Source: Elusimicrobiota bacterium
GTDB lineage: Bacteria; Elusimicrobiota; Elusimicrobia; FEN-1173
Direction of reading: 5' to 3'
DNA: 64,000 nt
Assembly (NCBI GenBank): GCA_016722575.1
Contig: JADKIY010000001.1
Coordinates: 62,001-126,000 of the forward strand
The position numbers and the translations under genes are program-made. How positions within the stretch are numbered: the stretch's first letter is position 1; every line of letters begins with the position of its first letter. Shown one piece after another: positions 1 through 11,821 of this stretch. Under the pieces are notes generated by a model that made no database searches, was not told where the DNA came from, and worked only from the letters and a program-made list of their open reading frames with translations.

Positions 1-569
1 CCCGCTCCGCCCGCCGCGCCGGCGGCGGCTTTGCCGGCTTTGCGCCGCACCACTTCGTTGGCGTAGCGGATGCCCACGGGTTCGTTGTTGGCCCAGTAGA
101 CGCCGGGCTTTCGAAATTCGCGGATCTCGGCGGCCACTTGGCCGACCAGCTCCTTGTCGGCCCCCTGCACGAGGATCGTCGTCTGTTTCGCGTCGACCGT
201 CAGCTTGATGCCGGCGGGCACGGTGTACTCGATGGGGTGGGAATACCCCAGCGTCATGTGCAAATGGCTGCCCGTCAACGTGGCGCGGAAACCGACGCCG
301 CCGATGCGGAGCTCCTTCTGAAATCCTTTGGCCGTGCCTTCCACCATGTTGAGCAGAAGCTTGCGGAGCGTGCCGTGCAGCGCCCGCTGGGTGGTGCTGT
401 CGTTGGCCCGGGCCACCGTCAGGACGGCGCCGTCCACCTTGGCGGAAATGCCCTGGGGGAGCGCCCGCGTGAGCGTGCCCAGGGGGCCGGCCACGCTGAC
501 GTTCGTTCCGTCGACGGAGACTTTGACCTTCTCCGGAATGGCGATGGGTTTGCGACCGAGGCGGCTCAC
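1..569 (-). CDS. rplF: Ribosomal protein L6 (3' end beyond window)
   Basis: Large-subunit protein L6, which binds 23S rRNA near the sarcin-ricin loop and factor-binding site. The start is a GTG at 569 (V/M-SRLGRKPIAIPEKV, the usual L6 opening), 4 nt after the rpsH stop. 189 codons are readable without a stop, so the gene leaves the window at its C-terminus. The family is usually near 180 residues and the readable end is Ala/Gly/Lys-rich (AGKAAAGAAGG), so only a few residues are probably missing. It is the last visible member of the spc-type block and is probably translationally coupled to rpsH. Confidence 0.95.
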   Translation of the reverse strand, partial: MSRLGRKPIAIPEKVKVSVDGTNVSVAGPLGTLTRALPQGISAKVDGAVLTVARANDSTTQRALHGTLRKLLLNMVEGTAKGFQKELRIGGVGFRATLTGSHLHMTLGYSHPIEYTVPAGIKLTVDAKQTTILVQGADKELVGQVAAEIREFRKPGVYWANNEPVGIRYANEVVRRKAGKAAAGAAGGA

Positions 570-573
570 GGGA

Positions 574-969
574 TCACCACACCTGGGCGAGGACTTCGCC
601 GCCCAGCTTCGCTTTGCGCGATTGGCGGTCGGTCATCAGGCCCTTGGACGTCGACACGATGGAAATGCCCAGCCCGCCGCGCAGTTTGCCCAGCTTCTCG
701 TAGCCTTTGTACTGGCGGAGGCCGGGACGGGAAATGCGCTTGACCCCGCGGATGACGCGGGTCTTGTTCGGGAGGTACTTCATGAAAAGGCGAAGGACGC
801 CCTGCTTGCGGTCCGGGAGCACCTTGTAGTCGGCGATGTACCCTTCTTCCTTCAAGATATGGGCCACTTCCTTCTTCAGGCTCGACGACGGAAGGTCGAT
901 GCGTTCCATAAATTTATGGTTCGCGTTGGTGATCATGGCAAACATGTCGCTGACGGGATCAAAACTCAT
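574..969 (-). CDS. rpsH: Ribosomal protein S8
   Basis: Small-subunit protein S8, 131 aa and full length. It is a primary 16S rRNA binder (central domain, helix 21) and in E. coli is the repressor of the spc operon. The C-terminal block GLGISIVSTSKGLMTDRQSR followed by GGEVLAQVW is the standard S8 RNA-binding signature. It lies between rpsN and rplF in the usual spc gene order. No S8-type regulatory site was identified around rplE. Confidence 0.97.
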   Translation of the reverse strand: MSFDPVSDMFAMITNANHKFMERIDLPSSSLKKEVAHILKEEGYIADYKVLPDRKQGVLRLFMKYLPNKTRVIRGVKRISRPGLRQYKGYEKLGKLRGGLGISIVSTSKGLMTDRQSRKAKLGGEVLAQVW

Positions 970-998
970 AACTCATCGTCTCTCTTTGTGTGAAGTAA

Positions 999-1184
999 CT
1001 ACCAACTGGATTTCGTGACGCCGGGCAGTTCCCCGCGCAACGCCAAGGTTCTCAAGCAAATCCGGCACAACCCAAAGTCCCGATAGAAACCCCGGGGCCG
1101 TCCGCACAGCCGGCACCGGCTTCGGTGTCGGACCGCGAATTTCTGCGGTTTCCGCGTCTTCGCTACCCACGCCTTCGTCGCCAT
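999..1184 (-). CDS. rpsN: Ribosomal protein S14, zinc-binding type (type Z)
   Basis: Short S14 of 61 aa. Two Cys pairs, CRLC and CRIC, form the zinc ribbon of the C+ (type Z) form, unlike the roughly 100-aa zinc-free form. The start ATG is at 1184 and the protein opens [13 protein letters not shown]. It assembles in the 30S head near S3 and S10. The position between rplE and rpsH is the usual spc order. The zinc-containing form implies normal zinc supply; no zinc-free paralogue is visible here. Confidence 0.97.
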   Translation of the reverse strand: MATKAWVAKTRKPQKFAVRHRSRCRLCGRPRGFYRDFGLCRICLRTLALRGELPGVTKSSW

Positions 1185-1194
1185 CGGTGTCTCC

Positions 1195-1788
1195 TTAGTT
1201 CAAAGCCGCTTTGCGGTCGCGCTTGAACGGCATGCCGAGGAGAATCAAGAGCTCCCGGGCGGTGTCGTCCCGCTCGGCGTCGGTCACGATGGTGATGTTC
1301 ATGCCGCGCGCCTTGTCCGATTTGTCCAAACTGACCTCGGGGAACACGTACTGTTCCGTGAGCCCCAGGTTGAAATTGCCCCGGCCGTCGAACCCGCGCC
1401 GCGGGTCGAGGCCCTGGAAGTCCCGGATGCGGGGCATGGCCACGTTCACCAGCCGGTCCAGGAATTCCCACATGCGCGCGCCGCGCAACGTCACGCGCAG
1501 GCCGATGGGCATGCCTTCCCGAAGCTTAAAGTTCGAGATCGATTTTTTGGACCGGCGCACTTCGGCCTTCTGGCCGGCGATGGCCGACAGCTCGTCGGCG
1601 GCCAGGTCCATCACTTTGGCGTTTTCGCGCGCTTCGCTGACGCCGATGTTGAGGACGATCTTTTTGAGGCGCGGCACCCGGAAGGGGTTCTCCCAGGAAA
1701 ATTTCTTCATCATCTCCGGAACCACCTGCTTGTTGAAGGCGGTCTTGAGCCGGGGCGTGGGGGCGGTGCTGGGGGTGGCGGTGGTCAT
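1195..1788 (-). CDS. rplE: Ribosomal protein L5
   Basis: Large-subunit protein L5, 197 aa, part of the central protuberance where it contacts 5S rRNA. Diagnostic blocks are [11 protein letters not shown] near residue 43, [19 protein letters not shown] and a C-terminal [20 protein letters not shown]. An N-terminal extension of about 12 Thr/Pro/Ala-rich residues ([12 protein letters not shown]) precedes the conserved start and makes it slightly longer than the roughly 180-residue norm. rplX ends 13 nt upstream. Confidence 0.97.
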   Translation of the reverse strand: MTTATPSTAPTPRLKTAFNKQVVPEMMKKFSWENPFRVPRLKKIVLNIGVSEARENAKVMDLAADELSAIAGQKAEVRRSKKSISNFKLREGMPIGLRVTLRGARMWEFLDRLVNVAMPRIRDFQGLDPRRGFDGRGNFNLGLTEQYVFPEVSLDKSDKARGMNITIVTDAERDDTARELLILLGMPFKRDRKAALN

Positions 1789-1801
1789 GGGGTCCTCGAA
1801 C

Positions 1802-2119
1802 CTACCCGACCATCTCGCCGCAGTTGCGGCAGACGCGGGCTTTGGTGCCGTCGGACAAGGCGCCGGCCTTGGGCCGCGCGGTCCGTTTGCACTTGGGGCA
1901 AAGCAACATCACCTTGGACATGGGCAGGAACGCTTCCTGCTCCTTGACGCCGCCGGGGTTCTGGGGCGTGCCTTTGGTGTGCCGTTTGACCATATTGAGT
2001 TTCGCGACCAGCACGCGGCGCCCCGCGAGGTCGACGTCCAACACTTCCCCTTCTTTGCCCCGGTCTTTCCCGGCCAGAATGCGGACTTTGTCTTTTTTGC
2101 GTACGGTGGCCAGAGCCAT
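1802..2119 (-). CDS. rplX: Ribosomal protein L24
   Basis: Large-subunit assembly initiator L24, 105 aa. A KOW motif is readable in KKDKVRILAGKDRGKEGEV. The C-terminal half carries CPKC and CRNC, the four-cysteine variant found in many L24 proteins. I place the start at the ATG at 2119. Its A is the last base of the rplN stop (TAATG), and [12 protein letters not shown] begins where the family does, although the frame stays open further upstream. The 1-nt overlap implies translational coupling with rplN. Confidence 0.95.
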   Translation of the reverse strand: MALATVRKKDKVRILAGKDRGKEGEVLDVDLAGRRVLVAKLNMVKRHTKGTPQNPGGVKEQEAFLPMSKVMLLCPKCKRTARPKAGALSDGTKARVCRNCGEMVG

Positions 2120-2487
2120 TACACGACCTCCGGAGCGAGGGAGATGATCTTCAAATAGTTCTTTTCGCGCAGTTCCCGGGCGATGGGGCCGAAAATACGC
2201 GTGCCCCGCGGTTCGCCGTTCTCGTCGATCAGGACGCCGGCGTTGTCGTCGAAGCGGACGTAGCTGCCGTCCGGACGGCGCTTTTCCTTGCGGGTGCGGA
2301 CGACCACGCACTTCACCACTTCGCCTTTTTTGATGCTGGAATCGGCCAGGGCGTTTTGCACCGAGGCGGTCACCACGTCGCCCAGATAGGCGTAGCGGCG
2401 GCGCGACCCGCCGTGCATGCGGAACACCCGCACCAGGCGGGCGCCCGAGTTGTCGGCGACTTTTAAAATGCTTCGTTCTTGAATCAC
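2119..2487 (-). CDS. rplN: Ribosomal protein L14
   Basis: Large-subunit L14, 122 aa, the normal family length. It lies at the subunit interface and contacts 16S rRNA in bridge B8. It starts with GTG at 2487 in a 4-nt GTGA overlap with rpsQ. Conserved blocks are [38 protein letters not shown] and a C-terminal [19 protein letters not shown]. Its own stop overlaps the rplX start. Confidence 0.98.
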   Translation of the reverse strand: MIQERSILKVADNSGARLVRVFRMHGGSRRRYAYLGDVVTASVQNALADSSIKKGEVVKCVVVRTRKEKRRPDGSYVRFDDNAGVLIDENGEPRGTRIFGPIARELREKNYLKIISLAPEVV

Positions 2488-2789
2488 GACTTCCCTCCCA
2501 GGGACGTGTCGACGCCTTGCGCGACGCCGGCGCGTTCCAGGATCTTCACCAGGCGCCAGCGTTTCTGCTTCGACAGGGCGCGCGTGGCCATCACCGAAAT
2601 CCGGTCGCCGGCTTTGCTTTCGTTGTTCTCGTCGTGGGCGTACAATTTAGAGGAGCGGATGAGCACTTTGCCGTACCGGGCGTGCCGCAGCCGGCGCTCC
2701 ACTTCCACCACGCGGGTCTTGTTCATTTTGTCGGAAAGGACCACCCCTTCCAACGTCTTGCGATCGGCGCGTTCCACTTTGGTCGTCAC
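2484..2789 (-). CDS. rpsQ: Ribosomal protein S17
   Basis: Small-subunit S17, 101 aa, a primary 16S binder of the OB-fold type. Recognised from [20 protein letters not shown] and [20 protein letters not shown] choose the GTG at 2789: it overlaps the rpmC stop by 4 nt (GTGA) and has a GGGGAG Shine-Dalgarno inside the end of rpmC. The frame is open further upstream, but that stretch has no family similarity. The C-terminal tail after the OB fold (about 20 residues) is a little longer than usual. Confidence 0.96.
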   Translation of the reverse strand: MTTKVERADRKTLEGVVLSDKMNKTRVVEVERRLRHARYGKVLIRSSKLYAHDENNESKAGDRISVMATRALSKQKRWRLVKILERAGVAQGVDTSLGGKS

Positions 2790-2992
2790 GCGTTCTCCCC
2801 TTTCTGCTTTAAAAACGTCATCGCCCGGGCGATGTTTCGCCGGGTGGCGCGGATTTCCCGATGGTTTTTCAACGGGGCCGTCGCGTTTTGAAAGCGAAGC
2901 TGAAACAGCTTGTCCCGCGATTCCTGCAATTTCCCCCGGAGCTCGTCTTTCGACAATTCCCCGAAATTCGTGTCTTCTTTCTTTTTCGCCAT
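2786..2992 (-). CDS. rpmC: Ribosomal protein L29
   Basis: Large-subunit L29, 68 aa, a two-helix protein near the polypeptide exit tunnel that helps form the docking site for SRP and trigger factor. The family pattern is clear in LSKDELRGKLQESRDKLFQLRFQ and IRATRRNIARAMTFL. It follows rplP by 11 nt and overlaps rpsQ by 4 nt, the normal S10 operon arrangement. Confidence 0.96.
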   Translation of the reverse strand: MAKKKEDTNFGELSKDELRGKLQESRDKLFQLRFQNATAPLKNHREIRATRRNIARAMTFLKQKGENA

Positions 2993-3003
2993 GGCGCGCT
3001 CTC

Positions 3004-3417
3004 TTAGAAATGATCGCGCTGGACAAAGCGCGTTTTGATGGGCAGCTTGTGGCCGGCCAGGATCATGGCCTGCTTCGCCACCTCGGCGGTCACGCCTTCG
3101 ATTTCAAACAGGACGCGGCCCGGCTTCACGACGGCCACCCAGAACTCGGGGTTGCCTTTTCCTTTTCCCATCCGGGTTTCGGCCGGCTTCTTGGAAACGG
3201 GTTTGTCGGGGAAAATGCGGATCCAGACTTTTCCGCCTTTTTTCAAAAATCGCGCCAGGGTCACGCGGACGGCTTCGATCTGCCGGGCGGTGATCCAATG
3301 GGCTTCCAGGGCCTGGAGGCCGAACTCGCCGAAGGACACGAAGGCGCCGGCCTTGGTGCACCCTTTCAGGCGGCCGCGTTGGGATTTACGGTATTTGACC
3401 CGGGTCGGCATCAACAT
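3004..3417 (-). CDS. rplP: Ribosomal protein L16
   Basis: Large-subunit L16, 137 aa, full length. It organises the A-site tRNA and peptidyl-transferase region. Signatures are [16 protein letters not shown] at the N-terminus, [16 protein letters not shown], and the loop [19 protein letters not shown], which approaches the A-site tRNA. The ATG at 3417 lies one base after the rpsC stop. In this genome L16 works next to a 23S rRNA whose peptidyl-transferase centre is interrupted by an intron. Confidence 0.98.
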   Translation of the reverse strand: MLMPTRVKYRKSQRGRLKGCTKAGAFVSFGEFGLQALEAHWITARQIEAVRVTLARFLKKGGKVWIRIFPDKPVSKKPAETRMGKGKGNPEFWVAVVKPGRVLFEIEGVTAEVAKQAMILAGHKLPIKTRFVQRDHF

Positions 3418-3418
3418 G

Positions 3419-4261
3419 TTATTTCTTCCCTTCCAGCTCGGTGCGCTTGCGCGCTTCCGTTTCTTCCTGCTCGACGGCCTTCATGACCTCTTCCTCGATC
3501 ACTTCGGCGTCGGCGGCGGGCTCGAGCGCCAGCACGGGTTCCGCCGTGTCCAGCCCCTGCTCGGCCTTCTTGGCCAATTCTTCTTTTTCCTTCTCTTCGA
3601 TGACGCGCACTTCTTCCATCAGGTCCGCGTCGGTCTTCTTGAAAAGCTCTTTGCGGAACACCCAGGTTTTGACCCCGATGGTGCCCATGTTGATGTGCGC
3701 TTCCGTGAAGCCGTAGTCGATGTCGGCGCGGAAGGTCTGGAGCGGCACGCGGCCTTCCTTGAGCCATTCGGTGCGGGCGATTTCGGCGCCGCCCAGACGG
3801 CCGGCCACCTGGATCTTGATCCCGAGGGCCCCGGCCTGCATGGCGCGCTCGATGGAGCGCTTCATGGCCCGGCGGAAACCGACCTGCTTTTCCAACTGCA
3901 TGGCCACGCCTTCGGCCACCAGCTGGGCGTCGATTTCGGGTTTCTTGATCTCGATGATCTCGATGCGGGTCTTCAGGCTCGTCATGTCTTCGATGACGGA
4001 CCGCAGGCCTTCGATGTCGGCGCCTTTTTTACCGATGACCAGGCCCGGGCGCGCGGTGTAAATGTTGACGCGCAGGTACTTGCCCGTGCGCTCGATGCCG
4101 ATTTTGGAGACCGCGGCCAGCTTCAGGCGGCCTTTCAAAAATTTCCGGATCTTCTGATCCTCTTCGATCAAGGAGGGCATCTCCTTGAGGTTCAGCCATT
4201 TCGAATCCCAGTCGCGGATGTAGCCGAGCCGGATGCCTTTGGGGTGTGTTTTGTGACCCAT
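3419..4261 (-). CDS. rpsC: Ribosomal protein S3 with long acidic C-terminal tail
   Basis: Small-subunit S3, 280 aa, at the mRNA entry channel where it contributes to helicase activity. The KH domain is visible in [18 protein letters not shown], and the C-terminal S3 domain in [31 protein letters not shown]. After about residue 210 the protein continues for some 70 residues that are Glu/Lys/Ala-rich ([15 protein letters not shown] and similar). Most S3 proteins end near 210-235 residues, so this tail is lineage-specific. The N-terminus [14 protein letters not shown] is canonical. Confidence 0.97.
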   Translation of the reverse strand: MGHKTHPKGIRLGYIRDWDSKWLNLKEMPSLIEEDQKIRKFLKGRLKLAAVSKIGIERTGKYLRVNIYTARPGLVIGKKGADIEGLRSVIEDMTSLKTRIEIIEIKKPEIDAQLVAEGVAMQLEKQVGFRRAMKRSIERAMQAGALGIKIQVAGRLGGAEIARTEWLKEGRVPLQTFRADIDYGFTEAHINMGTIGVKTWVFRKELFKKTDADLMEEVRVIEEKEKEELAKKAEQGLDTAEPVLALEPAADAEVIEEEVMKAVEQEETEARKRTELEGKK

Positions 4262-4281
4262 GAGAAAGTGTTATCCCTTCG

Positions 4282-4608
4282 CTAATTGTCGCTCACGGTG
4301 ATCGTGAGGTGACTGGTTTTGCGTTTGAACATCGCGCGGGCGCCCATCGCTTTGGGCATCACGCGTTTGAGAGCCGGACCGTGGTTCACCCACGCTTGAG
4401 CGACTTTGAGGCGGGCGGGATCCGCGCTTTTCCCCGCGTTGGCGACGGCGCTCTTGAGCGTCTTGCCGACCAACACCCGGCAGGCCCGGGGGACCCACGG
4501 GAGCATCCCCATGGCGTCGATGACGGACTTCCCGCGGATGAGCCCCAACACCTGGCCCACCTTGCGGTAGGAATATCGTGCGAAACGCGCGTGCGCAATG
4601 GCTTGCAT
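4282..4608 (-). CDS. rplV: Ribosomal protein L22
   Basis: Large-subunit L22, 108 aa, whose extended loop lines the nascent peptide exit tunnel. Conserved blocks are YSYRKVGQVLGLIRGKSV, VGKTLKSAVANA and the C-terminal beta hairpin GARAMFKRKTSHLTITVSD. It is at the short end of the 110-115 residue norm. It lies between rpsS and rpsC in canonical order. Confidence 0.97.
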   Translation of the reverse strand: MQAIAHARFARYSYRKVGQVLGLIRGKSVIDAMGMLPWVPRACRVLVGKTLKSAVANAGKSADPARLKVAQAWVNHGPALKRVMPKAMGARAMFKRKTSHLTITVSDN

Positions 4609-4617
4609 AGGTCGTCC

Positions 4618-4905
4618 TTACGTTTTCGCCGCGGCTTCTTTGGTGTGCGCTTCGCCGTGGCCTCGGAAATAGCGGGTGGGGGCGAACTCGCCCAGGCGGT
4701 GGCCCACCATCTGCTCGGTGACAAAAATCGGCTGGTGCTTTTTGCCGTTGTGGATCGCGATCGTCAAGCCCACGAACTCGGGGCTGATCATGCTGGCCCG
4801 GGCCCAGGTTTTGATGGGCTTTTTGTCGCCGGCCGCGCGGGCGGCTTGAACCTTTTCCTGCAGGTTCGGGTCGACGAACGGGCCCTTTTTCTGAGAACGG
4901 CTCAT
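4618..4905 (-). CDS. rpsS: Ribosomal protein S19
   Basis: Small-subunit S19, 95 aa, in the 30S head, where it forms a bridge to the large subunit and contacts A-site tRNA. Recognised from [38 protein letters not shown] and [19 protein letters not shown]. It is separated from rplB by 9 nt and from rplV by 9 nt. Confidence 0.98.
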   Translation of the reverse strand: MSRSQKKGPFVDPNLQEKVQAARAAGDKKPIKTWARASMISPEFVGLTIAIHNGKKHQPIFVTEQMVGHRLGEFAPTRYFRGHGEAHTKEAAAKT

Positions 4906-4914
4906 GGGGGCTCC

Positions 4915-5754
4915 TTACGCTTGCTCGGCGCCGTCGGTGCGGCGGCGGATGATCATCCAGTGGTGCTGCTTGTCCGACCGGGTCTTGTAGCCTTTGGCCG
5001 GCTGGTTCCACGGCGACCGGGGCTGGTTGTTGCCTTTGGATCGGCCGCGGCCGCCGCCGTGCGGGTGGTCCACCGCGTTCATGGCCGTGCCGCGAACGTG
5101 GGACTTGAACCCGCGGTGGCGATTGCGCCCCGCGTTGCCGATCGTCAAATTTTCGTGCTCGGTGTTGCCCACCTGGCCGATGGTGGCCATGCCGCCGTCC
5201 GGCACCAGGCGGATTTCGCCCGAGGGCATCTTGATCGTCACGTAGCCGCCTTCGCGGGCCATGATCTGGACCGAGGCGCCGGCCGAGCGCGCGAACTGGG
5301 CGCCGTTGCCGGGCACCATTTCCACCGCGTGCACGATGGTGCCGACGGGGATGTTGGCCAGGGGCAGGGCGTTGCCGTTTTTGATTTCGGCGGTCGGGCC
5401 GGACATCAGCACGTCGCCGGGCTTGATGCCGACCGGTTGCAGAATGTAGCGCTTCTCGCCGTCCCGGTAGTGGAGCAGGGCCAGGCGGGCGGAGCGGTTC
5501 GGGTCGTACTCGATGGCGGCGACTTTGGCCGGCACGCCGAACTTTTCGCGCTTGAAATCGATGACGCGATACATCCGCTTGTGCCCGCCGCCGCGGAAAC
5601 GGACCATCACTTGGCCGGTGTTGTTGCGGCCGCCTTTTTTGGTGAGCGGGCGCAGGAGGGCCTTCTCGGGCGTCGTCTTGGTGATCTCCGAGAAGTCTTC
5701 GACGGTAATGAACCGTCGCGACGGGGTGTAGGCTTTAAAGGATTTCATCGGCAT
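4915..5754 (-). CDS. rplB: Ribosomal protein L2
   Basis: Large-subunit L2, 279 aa, normal length. It is a primary 23S binder needed for subunit association and peptidyl transfer. The C-terminal signature [18 protein letters not shown] carries the functionally essential histidine. Earlier blocks include [19 protein letters not shown] and [16 protein letters not shown]. The start at 5754 gives [14 protein letters not shown]; a second in-frame ATG two codons later is equally plausible. Confidence 0.98.
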   Translation of the reverse strand: MPMKSFKAYTPSRRFITVEDFSEITKTTPEKALLRPLTKKGGRNNTGQVMVRFRGGGHKRMYRVIDFKREKFGVPAKVAAIEYDPNRSARLALLHYRDGEKRYILQPVGIKPGDVLMSGPTAEIKNGNALPLANIPVGTIVHAVEMVPGNGAQFARSAGASVQIMAREGGYVTIKMPSGEIRLVPDGGMATIGQVGNTEHENLTIGNAGRNRHRGFKSHVRGTAMNAVDHPHGGGRGRSKGNNQPRSPWNQPAKGYKTRSDKQHHWMIIRRRTDGAEQA

Positions 5755-5772
5755 GGCGTTTTCTTTCCCCGA

Positions 5773-6063
5773 TTATTTCGCGGGTTCCGCGTATTTGATT
5801 TCTTGGCCGGCCTTGAGCTTCACGATGGCCTTTTTCCAAGAGGTTTGGTAGCCGGCGTGGGCGCCGCGACGGCGGAGCTTGCCCGGCACGTTCATGGTGT
5901 TGACGTCCAGCACGTCCACCTTGAAGGCGGACTGCACGGCTTCCCGGATCTGGCCTTTGGTGGCCCCGGGGTCGACTTCGAAAACGAATTTGTTCTGCTC
6001 CCGCAACTGGGTCGTGCGCTCGGTGACGAGCGGCCGACGAAGAACGTCCGCCAAGGGCCTCAT
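5773..6063 (-). CDS. rplW: Ribosomal protein L23
   Basis: Large-subunit L23, 96 aa, located at the tunnel exit and the main docking site for trigger factor and SRP. Family features are VLRRPLVTERTTQL near the N-terminus, NKFVFEVDPGATKGQIREAV, and a KVDVLDVNTMNVPGKLRRRG loop. The start ATG overlaps no neighbour; rplD ends 1 nt upstream. Confidence 0.97.
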   Translation of the reverse strand: MRPLADVLRRPLVTERTTQLREQNKFVFEVDPGATKGQIREAVQSAFKVDVLDVNTMNVPGKLRRRGAHAGYQTSWKKAIVKLKAGQEIKYAEPAK

Positions 6064-6064
6064 G

Positions 6065-6709
6065 TCAGTTCGCCTCCGCCGCGCCGACGAGGCGCTGGGT
6101 GATTTGTTCGAGGGCCGCGCGGGTAAAGACCAGCTCGTCGGCCAAAATCGCGTTGTAGCTGTTGAGGTCCTGGGCGCGGCAGACGCGGAGGTCCGCCAGG
6201 TTGCGCGCGGCGCGGAGCAGCGTCGCGCTCAGGGCCGTGACCACGACGACGGACTTGGGCGCGAGCTTGAGGCCCCGGGCCAATTCCGCGGCGGCTTTCG
6301 TCTTCGCCTCTTTCACGTCGAAATCCTCGATGACCCGGAGCTTGCCGGCGGTGAAGAAATCCGACAGCACGGCCTTCAAGGCCAGCCGGCGCTTCGCCGG
6401 GGGAACCGCCTGGTAGTAGCTGCGGGGCTTGGGACCAAAGGTGATTCCGCCGCCGCGCCACAGGGGCGAGCGGATGGAGCCGGCCCGGGCGCGGCCGGTG
6501 TGTTTTTGCTTCCACGGCTTGAGTCCCCCGCCGGACACTTCGCCGCGGGTTTTCGTGGAATGGGTGCCGCGCCGCACGTTGGCCAGATACGCGGTGACCA
6601 CTTCGTGGATCAGCGCGCGCGGGGCCTTCACGCCGAACACCTGCTCGGACAGGTCGGCGCTGCCGACCTTGGACCCTTTGTTGTTGATGACGTCAACGGT
6701 CAAAGACAT
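6065..6709 (-). CDS. rplD: Ribosomal protein L4
   Basis: Large-subunit L4, 214 aa, with a loop that reaches into the exit tunnel. In E. coli, L4 also represses the S10 operon. Signatures are RRGTHSTKTRGEVSGGGLKPWKQK, the tunnel loop with GRARAGSIRSPLWRGGG, and LAPKSVVVVTA. Length and order (rplC-rplD-rplW) are standard. I see no leader of the E. coli S10 type in front of rpsJ, which is preceded directly by coding sequence, so L4 autoregulation of that kind is unlikely. Confidence 0.97.
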   Translation of the reverse strand: MSLTVDVINNKGSKVGSADLSEQVFGVKAPRALIHEVVTAYLANVRRGTHSTKTRGEVSGGGLKPWKQKHTGRARAGSIRSPLWRGGGITFGPKPRSYYQAVPPAKRRLALKAVLSDFFTAGKLRVIEDFDVKEAKTKAAAELARGLKLAPKSVVVVTALSATLLRAARNLADLRVCRAQDLNSYNAILADELVFTRAALEQITQRLVGAAEAN

Positions 6710-6718
6710 AAATTCCTC

Positions 6719-7486
6719 TTATTTCTTCTCGGGCTTCGCGGCCTTGGCCGGAGCCTTGGCGGCTTTTTTCGCCGCGGCGGTCGCGACGACTTTCTTGGCG
6801 CGGCGGGGCCGCGTGGTTTGATACACCGACACGCACGTTCCGTCCGGACCGGGCACGGAGCCGCGGAGCAGCAACAAATTCTGATCGAGGTCCACGCTCA
6901 CCACTTCGAGGCGTTGGACGGTCTTCCACTCGGCGCCCATGTGGCCGGGGCCGCGTTTGCCGGGCCACACGCGTTCGCGGCCCGAGGAGCCGGGCGCGCG
7001 CCAGCGGTCCGATTGACCGTGGGTCTTGGGACCGCCTTTAAAGCGGTGGCGCTTGACGGCACCGGCGAAGCCCTTGCCTTTGATGACGCCCGTCACGTCG
7101 ACGGCGTCGCCCGCGGCGAACTGGTCCACCCGCACGGTTTGGCCGGCGGTGAAGCCTTCGGTCTTGGGCACGCGGAATTCCCGCAGCCAGCGCGAGGGCG
7201 GCACCTGGGTCGCGGCGAAGTGGCCGGATTCCGGCTTGTTGATGTTCTTCGCCTTCACGTCGCCCAACCCGAGCTGGACGGCTTCGTAGCCGTTCTTGGC
7301 CTGGGTCACGACGCGCACCACGCGGCAGGCGGCCGATTCCAGAACGGTGACGGGAATGAATTCCCCTTTGGGGTTGTACACCCGGGTCATCCCGATTTTC
7401 TTCGCCAGGATGGCTTTCAGCGCCGGGGCTTTCCCGGGCTGGGCCGTGGCGTCAATGGCTTTTGGTTCGGTCGCTTGTTCCGTCAT
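6719..7486 (-). CDS. rplC: Ribosomal protein L3, extended at both ends
   Basis: Large-subunit L3, 255 aa, longer than the usual 205-215. The conserved core starts about residue 28 with ILAKKIGMTRVYNPKGEFIP and includes GKGFAGAVKRHRFKGGPKTHG, the segment that approaches the peptidyl-transferase centre (the glutamine methylated in E. coli is in this area). An N-terminal extension of about 27 residues and a roughly 25-residue Lys/Ala-rich tail (AAKKAAKAPAKAAK) account for the extra length. The tail resembles ribosomal protein extensions that coat rRNA. Confidence 0.96.
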   Translation of the reverse strand: MTEQATEPKAIDATAQPGKAPALKAILAKKIGMTRVYNPKGEFIPVTVLESAACRVVRVVTQAKNGYEAVQLGLGDVKAKNINKPESGHFAATQVPPSRWLREFRVPKTEGFTAGQTVRVDQFAAGDAVDVTGVIKGKGFAGAVKRHRFKGGPKTHGQSDRWRAPGSSGRERVWPGKRGPGHMGAEWKTVQRLEVVSVDLDQNLLLLRGSVPGPDGTCVSVYQTTRPRRAKKVVATAAAKKAAKAPAKAAKPEKK

Positions 7487-7495
7487 GGGGTCAAC

Positions 7496-7822
7496 CTAAA
7501 GTTTAATCTCCACGTCCACACCCGCCGGCAGATCGAGCTTCATCATTTCCTCGACGGTTTTGGCCGTGGGCTCAAGAATGTCCACCAACCGCTTATGAAT
7601 GCGCATTTCAAATTGTTCGCGCGACTTTTTGTCCGTGTGCACCGACCGGTTCACGGTGTACTTCTTGATCTGCGTCGGCAGGAGCACCGGGCCGGCCAGG
7701 GCCGCGCCGGTCCGTTGGGCCGTCTCGACGATCTTCGCGAGCGAGTCGTCCAGCATCCGGTGGTCGTAGGCCCGGAGGCGGATGCGGATCTTCTGCTGGG
7801 CGGCGGGGGTGGGAGCGCTCAC
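7496..7822 (-). CDS. rpsJ: Ribosomal protein S10
   Basis: Small-subunit S10 (also NusE, which works with NusB at boxA in antitermination), 108 aa. The core [22 protein letters not shown] and [20 protein letters not shown] are unmistakable. The start is a GTG at 7822, one base after the stop of a 37-aa ORF, and the N-terminus carries a short Ala/Pro extension. The NusE role is relevant because two boxA elements occur in the rRNA operon in this window. Confidence 0.97.
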   Translation of the reverse strand: MSAPTPAAQQKIRIRLRAYDHRMLDDSLAKIVETAQRTGAALAGPVLLPTQIKKYTVNRSVHTDKKSREQFEMRIHKRLVDILEPTAKTVEEMMKLDLPAGVDVEIKL

Positions 7823-7823
7823 G

Positions 7824-7937
7824 TCAGTTCACCGAGAAGACGCAATCGACGGACCCTTCGGCCCGGGCGTCCCGCACATGGAGCGTCACTTCGTGACGCC
7901 CGTCGAACATTTCCACTTCCACCGTCGCTGTCGTCAT
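7824..7937 (-). CDS. Unrecognised 37-aa ORF between tuf and rpsJ
   Basis: A small ORF starting at ATG 7937, [20 protein letters not shown] and onward, ending in CVFSVN. It has a strong purine-rich Shine-Dalgarno (AGGACGAGGG) just upstream, immediately after the tuf stop, and its own stop lies 1 nt before the rpsJ GTG. It fills the tuf-rpsJ spacer almost exactly. I do not recognise a family. The composition suggests a short two-strand beta hairpin with no membrane segment. It could be a genuine microprotein or a coupling leader that delivers ribosomes to the GTG-starting rpsJ. Confidence 0.55.
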   Translation of the reverse strand: MTTATVEVEMFDGRHEVTLHVRDARAEGSVDCVFSVN

Positions 7938-7948
7938 ATCCCTCGTCC

Positions 7949-9144
<1,196 letters not shown>

Positions 9145-9189
9145 GGTCGTTGCTCCTTGCGTTCAGCGTTCGTTGGATTCGATTGAAAA

Positions 9190-11295
<2,106 letters not shown>

Positions 11296-11325
11296 GACGG
11301 TCTCGGTTTCCTTTTTTTTAAATTC

Positions 11326-11805
11326 TTACCAGCGGTAGTGGGCGAAGGCCTGGTTGGCTTCGGCCATTTTGTGCGTGTCTTCGCGCTTTTTCATCACGGC
11401 GCCTTCTTTTTTGCTGCAGAGAAGGATCTCTTCCGCGAGGCGGTCCGCCATGGGCTTGCCGGTCTTGCCCCGGGCGATCTGCAAAATCCATTTGAACGCG
11501 ATGGTGGCGCCGCGCTCCGGGCGCACTTCCATGGGGACCTGGTAGGTCGCGCCGCCGACGCGGCGGGGGCGGACTTCCAGGTGCGGGCGGGCGTTTTCAA
11601 TGGCCCGGGTGAACACCGCCATGGGGTCTTCGTTCAACTTCTTCTGAATCTGGTCGAGGGCGCCGTAGAAAATCTTCTCGGCGGTGATCTTCTTGCCTTC
11701 GAAATTGATGCGGCCGATGAAACGCGAGGCCAGCGTGGAACCGAATTTGAAATCCGGGTCCGGAATGCCGCGGCGTTCGCGGGGTTTGAGTGGTTTGCGG
11801 GGCAT
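11326..11805 (-). CDS. rpsG: Ribosomal protein S7
   Basis: Small-subunit S7, 159 aa, initiator of 30S head assembly, and the str-operon repressor in E. coli. Recognised from MPRKPLKPRERRGIPDPDF, the GGATYQVPMEVRPERG beta ribbon at the E site, and the C-terminal KREDTHKMAEANQAFAHYRW. Length and order (rpsL-rpsG-fusA) are typical. Confidence 0.98.
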   Translation of the reverse strand: MPRKPLKPRERRGIPDPDFKFGSTLASRFIGRINFEGKKITAEKIFYGALDQIQKKLNEDPMAVFTRAIENARPHLEVRPRRVGGATYQVPMEVRPERGATIAFKWILQIARGKTGKPMADRLAEEILLCSKKEGAVMKKREDTHKMAEANQAFAHYRW

Positions 11806-11821
11806 GGTTTATCCTTCCCGG

